Shown here: in pieces, positions 54,524 to 61,600 of the stretch
How positions within the stretch are numbered: the stretch's first letter is position 1
Layout: every line of letters starts with the position of its first letter
Assembly (NCBI GenBank): GCA_937927415.1
Contig: CALBDS010000016.1
Span: 1 to 64,000 of the forward strand
Origin: an uncultured Rhodospirillaceae bacterium
GTDB taxonomy: Bacteria; Pseudomonadota; Alphaproteobacteria; Azospirillales; Azospirillaceae
Length of the DNA: 64,000 nt
Direction of reading: 5' to 3'
Position numbers and translations under genes: made by a program
Notes under the pieces: model-generated
The model's database searches: none
Told to the model about the DNA's origin: nothing
Seen by the model: the letters and a program-made list of their open reading frames with translations, nothing else

Positions 54524-55813
54524 TCACGAACCGCCGACGACTGAAACAACGGCCTCGTCGGAGGCGGCAGCCGGCGTCCCGGAGAAGACGAGCCGGTATG
54601 GTCCGTTGCGGCCGGGCATTTTGACCGCGAGCTTCACATGATCGACGGCCTCGCCCGACGCGACCGGCACGGTTGCGACGGCTTGGTTCGAAGCCATCGG
54701 GACGAGGGTCAGGGTACCCTCGACGATGGCCTTCCCCGGGAAGACCGACAGCACCACGGGAAGAACCGTGCCGGGGCGCACCGACCGCCATGCCGGGAAA
54801 GCCTGCACCAGCGGTGCCGGTGCGTCGAGGGTGCGGGGAAGGGGCGCCCCGAGCAGGCGGCCCACATAGTCCAGCACGCCGGCGTGGCACAGGAACCCCA
54901 TGTGGTCCGCCCGCAGCCGAAGATGCCTGGCGTCGTCCAGGTCGGGCGGGTTGGCGCTCGTTGCGGGGACGGTGCCGTCGCCGGCGGCCGCGACGGTCGG
55001 TTCGACCTTGCCGTCGCTGCGGATCCGCATCGCGGTGATGGTTTCGAAGCCCTCGCCGTACAGGAGGTGGTATGTGACCCCGGCCGGCGCTTTGAAGGGA
55101 ACGAGTGTCGCGTGGAAGGCGCGGACCGCATCGATCCCGGCCGCCTTGAGCACGATGGTCCGTTGTTCCGCGGCGGTGTACAGGTCGGGGGCCGTCCCGG
55201 CACCGTGTTCGTAGCAGTCGTACCCCGGAGCGGGCAGCAACTGATAGCCGCTGGGGTATCGTTCCGGGTGGCTACCCAGCCGTTTCATGTTGGCAGCCGG
55301 CAGGATGACGCAGTTGATGCCGCTGCGCCCGAGCAGGCGCAGCAGCGCCAGCGGCGCCCCCCGGTGCGGCACGGCCGCGGCCACGAAATGTTTGATTCGC
55401 GGGAACCAGGGACGGCCGGTGAAGTGGCCGCTTTCCAGCATCCAGCGGGCGACCAGACCGCCCATGCTGTGCGCGACGAGCACGATGTCCTCGCCGGGTG
55501 GCGCGCGATCCAGCAACGCCGCCAGATCGGATGCCAGAGCGCTCAGTTCCTTGCGCCAGTCATAATCGAAGGTCGTCACGCCGACACCGGCCAGCGTGGC
55601 GAGGAAGTCAAGAAGCGGCCCGTAGACGTTCCCGGCGCAGGCGACATGGCGGATCGCCTTTTTCGGCCGGGTGTTCGCGTCGAGCAGCAGGTCGACCAAT
55701 TCGTCGTTGCTGATCGCCGGGCCGCTTCGCATGCCCGGCGGCCAGATGATTCCGTGCGCCGGGTTTTCCATCGAGACGCCCATGATGCCAGGAAGCAGGA
55801 CAACGTGTGGCAT
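54524..55813 (-). CDS. LCAT/PGAP1-like alpha/beta-hydrolase (probable lipase or acyltransferase)
   Basis: 429 aa, first gene of the operon. It begins MPHVVLLPGIMG, like lecithin:cholesterol acyltransferase-type lipases; the nucleophile elbow is VLVAHSMGGLVARW (Ser116), a likely catalytic Asp lies in AAGDGTVPAT, and a His in ADHMGFLCHAG. A beta-rich C-terminal domain follows (about 345-429, VLPVVLSVFPGKAIVEGTLT). No signal peptide was detected. The substrate is unknown; phospholipid is plausible. Confidence 0.8.
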   Translation of the reverse strand: MPHVVLLPGIMGVSMENPAHGIIWPPGMRSGPAISNDELVDLLLDANTRPKKAIRHVACAGNVYGPLLDFLATLAGVGVTTFDYDWRKELSALASDLAALLDRAPPGEDIVLVAHSMGGLVARWMLESGHFTGRPWFPRIKHFVAAAVPHRGAPLALLRLLGRSGINCVILPAANMKRLGSHPERYPSGYQLLPAPGYDCYEHGAGTAPDLYTAAEQRTIVLKAAGIDAVRAFHATLVPFKAPAGVTYHLLYGEGFETITAMRIRSDGKVEPTVAAAGDGTVPATSANPPDLDDARHLRLRADHMGFLCHAGVLDYVGRLLGAPLPRTLDAPAPLVQAFPAWRSVRPGTVLPVVLSVFPGKAIVEGTLTLVPMASNQAVATVPVASGEAVDHVKLAVKMPGRNGPYRLVFSGTPAAASDEAVVSVVGGS

Positions 55814-55978
55814 GCGTACCTCCGGAGTGTGGATCGGATCCGTACGACAGGCATGAATAGGTTTCTGGCTTTATAAATCCCGCATCGCGTGCTTTTCTCC
55901 ACCTGATCAGCTTGACGTGATAATGTTTCCTGCACAATCTGCTTTTGATGCGTGCAATCCGCCAAGTGGAGTTCTGGG
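55814..55978. promoter_or_regulatory. Divergent promoter region between lipase operon and propeller lipoprotein
   Basis: 165 bp between start codons at 55813 (minus) and 55979 (plus). It is AT-richer than both genes and must contain both promoters. GTGGAG at 55966-55971 is the ribosome site for the plus-strand gene. No clear operator was identified. Confidence 0.45.
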
Positions 55979-57142
55979 ATGGCTGGGACATCCCGCCGTA
56001 TGCCGATGTCCGGTAGCTTTCTAGCAAAGGCTGCCGTTTTGCTATCAAGCATCGTGGCCGCCCAGGGCTGCGGGTTGCTGCCGCCGTCCGCTGCGGATGT
56101 CGAGACCGCGCATTGGAACTGGCCTTGCGAGGCCCTGGGACCGATCCCTGGGCCGGAGGACATCGCCCTCGACCAAGGAAACGGTATCGCCTACGTCTCC
56201 TCGACCGACCGGCTCGCGGTGGACGGACGGGCGAAGCCTGTGGCTGCCGACGGGTCTCCCGGTCGGATCTACCGGATCGACTTGAAGGCCGATCCGCCCA
56301 AGGTGGACGACGTGACGCCCGCCGCCGATGGGCGGGATTTCCTGCCGCAGGGGATCGACCTTCTCGATGACGGGATGGAGCGCCGTCTGTTCGTGGTCAA
56401 CCGTCGGCAGGCGCGGGACGGCGGGATCTGCGGTGGAGGCGGCGAGGTCCAGATTCTCTCCGTTCCGACCGACGCCAGTCCCATGCGCCGCGTGAAGACG
56501 ATTCGCGACGGCCGGCTCACCGATCCGAACGACGTGGTGGCGGTCGGCGGCGATGCGTTTTATGCCACCAACTCGACCGACGCCGGGTCATGCATCGGGC
56601 AGACCTTGGGTATCCTGTTCGCCCGGACGGGCGGTCGCGTCCTTTATCACGGCAGCGACGGCTTTCATAACGTTGCAGGGCCGATCGAGCACGCCAACGG
56701 CATCGCCGCCGACCGGATGGCGCGGCGCCTGTTCGCGGGTTCGACCATTGATGGCCGGATCCATTCCTATGAATGGAAGGGGGAAGGTCCCGCGCAGCCG
56801 GACGGCAGGCCACCGGTCGCGGTCGGCATGCATGCAGACAACCTGTTCCGGATCTCCGATGGCTCGCTGCTGGTGGCCGCACACCCCAGTTTGCTCCGCT
56901 TCTTTCTCTACGCGCGCGGCATGGTCGATACCGCTGCAACCCGAGTGCTGCATATCACGCCGGGCGCCGACGGCCGTCAAACCGTTCGGGAAATCTTCGC
57001 GGACGACGGCACGCGGCTGTCCGCTGGCAGCTCGGCGGTGCTGTACGAGAACGGGGATGGCTCGCGACGGCGGTTGCTCATCGGCGCGGTCCACGCTGAT
57101 CACCTGCTCGTCTGCAAAGGCGACGGCCGCGAGCGGCCATGA
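55979..57142 (+). CDS. Beta-propeller lipoprotein, arylesterase/SMP-30-like
   Basis: 387 aa with a lipoprotein-type signal (SSIVAAQGC, Cys near residue 27) and a six-bladed propeller pattern: GPEDIALDQGNGIAYVSSTD, FLPQGIDLLDDG, LTDPNDVVAVGGDAFYATN, IEHANGIAADRM, MHADNLFRISDGSLLVAAHP. This resembles arylesterase/paraoxonase proteins that hydrolyse lactones or esters with a bound calcium. ATG 55979 has GTGGAG 9 bp upstream. Divergent from the lipase operon and possibly functionally linked to it. Confidence 0.75.
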   Translation: MAGTSRRMPMSGSFLAKAAVLLSSIVAAQGCGLLPPSAADVETAHWNWPCEALGPIPGPEDIALDQGNGIAYVSSTDRLAVDGRAKPVAADGSPGRIYRIDLKADPPKVDDVTPAADGRDFLPQGIDLLDDGMERRLFVVNRRQARDGGICGGGGEVQILSVPTDASPMRRVKTIRDGRLTDPNDVVAVGGDAFYATNSTDAGSCIGQTLGILFARTGGRVLYHGSDGFHNVAGPIEHANGIAADRMARRLFAGSTIDGRIHSYEWKGEGPAQPDGRPPVAVGMHADNLFRISDGSLLVAAHPSLLRFFLYARGMVDTAATRVLHITPGADGRQTVREIFADDGTRLSAGSSAVLYENGDGSRRRLLIGAVHADHLLVCKGDGRERP

Positions 57143-57144
57143 CC

Positions 57145-57310
57145 GACGCATGCTTCAAATCAGCCCGTCAGGTTCAGCGCTTCCTGTCCGTCCACGATCC
57201 GATCGCTAACCTTTTCGACCGCCGTCGCGGCCACCGCTCTGCCGTCGATTACCGCGCCACTCGAGCCCAGGCCTTCGCTGTCTGGGCCGAAAGCGCTGGT
57301 GCACCGTTGA
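57145..57310 (+). pseudogene. 3' remnant of an IS6-family transposase
   Basis: FKSARQVQRFLSVHDPIANL followed by FDRRRGHRSAVDYRATRAQA and FAVWAE is the typical C-terminus of IS6-type transposases. The catalytic part is absent; it abuts the stop of the propeller gene. The sequence to about 57420 may include the right end of the IS. Confidence 0.75.
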
Positions 57311-57488
57311 TCATCAAGGGGCTCGGTTTTCAAAGCCAGGCAGGATTGCATGGCTTCCGCCACACAGCCCTGCTTAGGAGAGTGTGCCGTAGCGCCTTGG
57401 GGACAACAGGTTTGTGTGGCCATCGATAGGCTCCCGATATGTTATGATCGTGGTCACAACGTCCTCGCCACTCCGCAAGGCGCCTATC

Positions 57489-58580
57489 ATGCCCGTGCCG
57501 ACACCCGTCGGTTATTCCGAATGGCTCGCCAGCCTCAAGGCGGAGATCCGACAGGCGCGTCTTCGCGCATCGTCGGCCGTGAACGCCGAACTCATGACGC
57601 TTTACTGGCGGATCGGGCATGACATCCTCGACCGGCAGGCCCGGCAAGGATGGGGAGCCCGGATCATCGACCGCCTCGCCGCCGACCTGCGGACCGACTT
57701 TCCGGAAATGAAGGGCCTGTCGCCTCGGAACCTCAAGTACATGAGGGCCTTTGCCGAGGCGTGGCCGGAACCGGAAATCGTGCAACAGGTCGTTGCACGA
57801 TTGCCCTGGGGCCAGAACATCGACCTGCTCGACAAGGTGAAGGAGCGCGACGTGCGTCTGTGGTACGCCCGCGCCGCCATCGAGAACGGGTGGAGCCGCA
57901 ACGTCCTCGCCATCCAGATCGGCAGCCGGTTGCATGAGCGCCAGGGCCGGGCGGTCACCAATTTCCATCGCACGCTCCCGGCGCCGCAGTCCGAGTTGGC
58001 CGGGCAACTGCTCAAAGACCCCTATCAATTCGACTTCCTCTCCATCGCGGAGGACGCTCACGAACGGCAGTTGGAAGCCGCTTTGACGGAGCGGGTCCAG
58101 AAGCTGCTGCTGGAAATGGGCAAAGGCTTCGCCTTCATCGGCCGCCAATACCGGCTGGAGGTGGGTGGGCAGGATTTCTTCGTCGATCTGCTTTTCTACC
58201 ATCGCAGGCTCCGCTGCCTGATCGCGGTCGATCTTAAGATGGACGAGTTCAAGCCGTCGTACGTCGGACAGATGACCTTCTATCTGACCGCGCTGGACGA
58301 GATCGAGAAGCATACCGACGACAACCCCAGCATCGGCCTCATCCTGTGCCGCGACCGCAACCGCGTCGTCGTCGAGTACGCCTTGCGGGATGTGCACAAG
58401 CCGGTCGGCGTGGCGAAGTACGAGGTCAACGTCGTCGGAGCGCTCCCCCCGCAGTTGCTGGGCGCGCTGCCCACCGCGGATGAAATCGAGGCCGGGATCG
58501 GTGATGCTTTCCCCGCCCTTGACGATACGCATGACCATCCCGACGCAGCCCGGCATAACGGGAGCGGTTCGGACGGGTAG
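57489..58580 (+). CDS. YhcG/DUF1016-type PD-(D/E)XK nuclease
   Basis: 363 aa with an N-terminal helical domain (residues about 10-150; LYWRIGHDILDRQARQGWGA, then GLSPRNLKYMRAFAEAWP) and a C-terminal nuclease domain with FAFIGRQYRLEVGGQDFFVDLLFYHRRLRCLIAVDLKMDEFKP (Glu, Asp and D-L-K catalytic pattern), the DUF1016 family signature. Such genes often sit beside integrases or restriction systems and may serve in recombination or defence. It faces the integrase gene with 12 bp between stops. The start at ATG 57489 removes an unrelated upstream frame. Confidence 0.85.
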   Translation: MPVPTPVGYSEWLASLKAEIRQARLRASSAVNAELMTLYWRIGHDILDRQARQGWGARIIDRLAADLRTDFPEMKGLSPRNLKYMRAFAEAWPEPEIVQQVVARLPWGQNIDLLDKVKERDVRLWYARAAIENGWSRNVLAIQIGSRLHERQGRAVTNFHRTLPAPQSELAGQLLKDPYQFDFLSIAEDAHERQLEAALTERVQKLLLEMGKGFAFIGRQYRLEVGGQDFFVDLLFYHRRLRCLIAVDLKMDEFKPSYVGQMTFYLTALDEIEKHTDDNPSIGLILCRDRNRVVVEYALRDVHKPVGVAKYEVNVVGALPPQLLGALPTADEIEAGIGDAFPALDDTHDHPDAARHNGSGSDG

Positions 58581-58592
58581 GCTCCCGACCGT

Positions 58593-59771
58593 TCATCCAT
58601 CGGAGGGGGCCGCCGTGGCAAGGGGGAGCAGGACGGTGGCAAGGCGGCCGGCAATCCTGTCCGCTGCCGCCTTCAGCGGGTCGGCGGCAAGATGCGCATA
58701 GCGGGCGGTGGTTTGGACCTGGGTGTGTCCGAGCAGCTTTCCGATGATCGGCAGGCCTTCCCCCACGGCGAGGCCGCCGGATGCGAAGGTGTGGCGCAGA
58801 TCGTGGATGCGTGTCTGCCCGAGGCCGGCGGCTTTCCGGATGCGGCGCCAGGGCCGCTGCAAGTCGGTCAGGTGGGCGCCCGGCTTGGTGCCGACGATGA
58901 CGAAGGGATTATCGTCGATGCGGGGGAGCGAACGCAGGAGGACGGTGGCCGCCGTGCCGAGATGAACCACCTTCGCTCCCGTCTTGCTGTCCGGCAACCG
59001 GAGTTCGCCTTCGTCAAGATGGACATGCTCCCACCGAAGGGTCTGGATCTCGCCCAGCCGGCATCCGGTCAGCAGAAGGAGGCGAAAGGCGGCGACCGCG
59101 TACGTGCAGTCCGCGTCCGCGTCCGCGAGTGCACGGCCGAGCGCTTCGACCTCCTTCAGGGACAGAAACCGCTCGCGCTTGTGCTCGGGGTACCGCTCGA
59201 CCTCCTCGCAGGGGTTGGTGTGCCGGTCGCGCAGACCCCACACTTCGGCCAAGCTCATCATCTTCGACAGGACGCCGAGGGTCCGGTTGGCCTGGTAGGG
59301 GATATGGGCCAGCGAGCCGTGCAGTTCGGCGACATCGGCGGCGGTGACCGACCGGACCCGCTGGGTGCCGAAGAAGGGGTTGAGAAACAGGTCGATGGAC
59401 CGCTGATACTCCCGCTGGGTGGTCGGCTTGCAGCGGATGGTGACATGCTCCTTCAGGAACCGGGCTCCGAGTTGCTCCATGGTCGTCGATTGGCGCAGAG
59501 CGTCGCGGGTGAACGCCGGGTCGTCGCCACCCCCCTTCGCCTGGCCGAGAAGGGCCATCGCCTTCTGCCGGGCGACCTCCGCGGTGACGGGGCCGAACTG
59601 GCCGATCATGATGCGGCGGGTGCGGCCATGGCGCCGGTACTGGACGAGGAAGAAGCGCTTGCCGCTGGGCATCACCCGGACGCCGAATCCCGGCAGTTCG
59701 GCGTCGAAGGCGATGTAGTTCTTGGCTCTGGTTTCGAGTGCCTCAACGGTGCGCTTGGTAAGTTTCGGCAT
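58593..59771 (-). CDS. int: Tyrosine site-specific integrase (P4-like)
   Basis: 392 aa. N-terminal arm-binding domain of the DUF4102 type (KLTKRTVEALETRAKNYIAF, then LPGFGVRVMPSGKRFFLVQY), SAM-like core-binding domain, and catalytic domain with Arg in LTGCRLGEIQTLRW, Lys in KTGAKVVHL, HDLRH, H-x(2)-T and final Tyr in LLGHTQVQTTARYAHL. ATG 59771 has GGAGGGA upstream. The gene start faces a tRNA-fMet 3' half 200 bp away, its likely attachment site. It looks intact. Confidence 0.93.
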   Translation of the reverse strand: MPKLTKRTVEALETRAKNYIAFDAELPGFGVRVMPSGKRFFLVQYRRHGRTRRIMIGQFGPVTAEVARQKAMALLGQAKGGGDDPAFTRDALRQSTTMEQLGARFLKEHVTIRCKPTTQREYQRSIDLFLNPFFGTQRVRSVTAADVAELHGSLAHIPYQANRTLGVLSKMMSLAEVWGLRDRHTNPCEEVERYPEHKRERFLSLKEVEALGRALADADADCTYAVAAFRLLLLTGCRLGEIQTLRWEHVHLDEGELRLPDSKTGAKVVHLGTAATVLLRSLPRIDDNPFVIVGTKPGAHLTDLQRPWRRIRKAAGLGQTRIHDLRHTFASGGLAVGEGLPIIGKLLGHTQVQTTARYAHLAADPLKAAADRIAGRLATVLLPLATAAPSDG

Positions 59772-59973
59772 GTCTTCCCTCCGTCTCCCAGGCGTAATTC
59801 CATCCGGTTCGTGGCAGCGCCGTGGAAGCACCAGGATGAAAACCGCGTGGGGCTGTGGCGTAGGAAAGAAATGGCCAGTTCCTTGGATTGTACAAGTGGA
59901 ATCAAGGTGTTGTAGAAGTAACTGATACTGTGGAGAGCGACCGGAAAGCTTGGCGTAGAGGGCTGAAAACTGA

Positions 59974-60018
59974 CTCATAACCTGAAGGTCGTCAGTTCAA
60001 ATCTGGCCCCCGCAACCA
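59974..60018 (+). other. Attachment site: 3' half of initiator tRNA-fMet
   Basis: 45 bp beginning in the anticodon loop (CTCATAA, anticodon CAT) and running through the anticodon 3' stem, variable loop, T arm (GTCAG-TTCAAAT-CTGGC) and acceptor strand to the encoded CCA at 60016-60018. The sequence is that of bacterial initiator tRNA. The 5' half is missing: the bases before CTCATAA do not complete the anticodon stem. This is what remains at one end of an element integrated in, or carrying an att site for, the fMet gene; the crossover lies in the anticodon loop. Confidence 0.85.
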
Positions 60019-60023
60019 AAATT

Positions 60024-60059
60024 AAGCCGCTGATTTCCAAAAGAAATCAGCGGCTTTTT
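60024..60059 (+). terminator. Strong intrinsic terminator downstream of the tRNA 3' half
   Basis: A 13-bp perfect stem AAGCCGCTGATTT / AAATCAGCGGCTT with a 7-base loop, ending in TTTTT. It lies 6 bp after the tRNA CCA end and is probably the terminator that originally followed the tRNA gene, or the one carried by the element. Confidence 0.85.
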
Positions 60060-60293
60060 GCTGTTTGGACCACTCCGCTCCAAACCGCTTCCAGAATCAA
60101 ACCGGAATCATTTGGGCGGAAATTCCCGCGCGTTCCAGCGTAGGAGGCGGAGGGACCGGGCTGGGGGAAACAGCCCCGAAGAGCCTGTGTCCGTGCGTGG
60201 GGGAATGAAAAAGGACGAGGGCCGAGGTGGGGGCCGCGACGGGTTTCGGGGCTGGAGGGCAGGCCTCCGGCCGGCCCGCCGCGGAGACCCGCC

Positions 60294-61235
60294 ATGCCCG
60301 ACACCGCCCAGACCACCCGCTCCGGAGCCGGCCGCGCCAGTCTTTACGCCGAGATCACCGCCCGGATCATCGCCGACCTGGAGGCCGGCCGGCTGCCCTG
60401 GGTCCAGCCCTGGGGAACCCCGGCCACCACCGCTCCGCTCGGCCTTCCCCGCAACGCCGTCACCGGGCGCTCCTACTCCGGGATCAACATCCTCATTCTT
60501 TGGGGCGCCGTGGTCGCCCGCGGGTTCTCCGGCCAGAACTGGCTCACCTTCCGCCAGGCCCGGACCCTGGGCGGCACCGTCCGCAAAGGCGAGCATGGGA
60601 CATCCGTCGTCTACGCCGACCGCTTCGTGCCTGAGCGCGAACGCCGGCGGGTGCGCGAGGAAGGAGGCGAGGCCCAGGCCATTCCGTTCCTCAAGCGCTT
60701 CACGGTCTTCAATGGCGACCAATGCGACGGCTTGCCCGACGGCATCGCCGTGGCGCCGCCACCGATCCCGGAAGGGCTGATCCTGCCGCGGGCCGAGGCG
60801 CTGATCCGCGCCAGCGGCGTCGACGTCCGCATCGGCGGGGCCAGGGCCTTCTACCATCTCCAGCATGATTACGTGCAGGTGCCGCCGCCCCAGGCCTTTT
60901 TCGAGCCCGTCAACTGGCACCGCACCGTCCTGCACGAACTCGGGCACAGCACCGGGCATCCCAGCCGTCTGGGCCGTGACCTGTCCCGCGCCTTCGGGTC
61001 CCGCCGGTATGGCTTCGAGGAACTTGTGGCCGAAATCACCGCCGCCTTTCTCTGCGCCGCCCTGGGCATCGTCCCCACCGTCCGCCACGCCGATTACATC
61101 GGCGCCTGGCTGGAGGTGTTGCGCGGGGACGATCACGCCATCGTCCGCGCTGCCGGTCTGGCCAGCAAGGCCGCCGACTATCTGCTCGCCCGCCGTCCCG
61201 CCGATGAGCCGGCGGGAAGGCCGGCGGCAGGGTGA
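60294..61235 (+). CDS. ardC: Antirestriction protein ArdC (ssDNA-binding, zincin-like)
   Basis: 313 aa. N-terminal DUF1738-type DNA-binding domain (SLYAEITARIIADLEAGRLP, then WVQPWG, GRSYSGINILILW) and a C-terminal zinc-metallopeptidase-like domain with TVLHELGHSTGHPSRL (HExxH) and YGFEELVAEITAAFLC (Glu). ArdC protects entering DNA during conjugation. ATG 60294 directly precedes this domain. The flanking non-coding DNA from 60060 to 60293 shows nothing else. Confidence 0.9.
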   Translation: MPDTAQTTRSGAGRASLYAEITARIIADLEAGRLPWVQPWGTPATTAPLGLPRNAVTGRSYSGINILILWGAVVARGFSGQNWLTFRQARTLGGTVRKGEHGTSVVYADRFVPERERRRVREEGGEAQAIPFLKRFTVFNGDQCDGLPDGIAVAPPPIPEGLILPRAEALIRASGVDVRIGGARAFYHLQHDYVQVPPPQAFFEPVNWHRTVLHELGHSTGHPSRLGRDLSRAFGSRRYGFEELVAEITAAFLCAALGIVPTVRHADYIGAWLEVLRGDDHAIVRAAGLASKAADYLLARRPADEPAGRPAAG

Positions 61236-61239
61236 TGGG

Positions 61240-61428
61240 TCAGGACGGCGGGTGAAGGGCGGTTCCGGCCCGGTGCCGCCACGACACGATGGTGCGCACC
61301 GTCCGCAACGCCTCGGCGTTGTCGTCGATGGACACATGGCGGCGCAGTTCCGCCACCGCCGGCCACTCGCCCCGCTCGTCGAAGGCCCGGCGCACCGCCG
61401 CGGCCATCGCCTCGTCCACCACGAACAC
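61240..61428 (-). CDS. Small conserved-looking protein opposite ardC
   Basis: 62 aa from GTG 61428 with AGGAGGG 6 bp upstream: MFVVDEAMAAAVRRAFDERG then EWPAVAELRRHVSIDDNAEA and LRTVRTIVSWRHRAG. It is an acidic helical protein without a known domain. It converges with ardC (stop codons 4 bp apart). The strong ribosome site is the main support. Confidence 0.6.
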   Translation of the reverse strand: MFVVDEAMAAAVRRAFDERGEWPAVAELRRHVSIDDNAEALRTVRTIVSWRHRAGTALHPPS

Positions 61429-61600
61429 CGGGAACCCTCCTGGGATGGTTTGTGGCCGGGATGATGCGCCCGTCCATCCCGATGGACAAGCCCCCGCTCC
61501 AGAACCGTCCGGATGGAAGGGAGAGGAGGGCGGGGGAGGGGTGACGGGGGACAGGGCTGGGAGAGAGGCTCCCGGCCACCCGTCGGCGGAGAAGTTCGAC

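Noticed and set aside
59940..60018. Complete tRNA gene
   Set aside because: Only the half from the anticodon loop to CCA is present; the D arm and 5' acceptor strand are missing.
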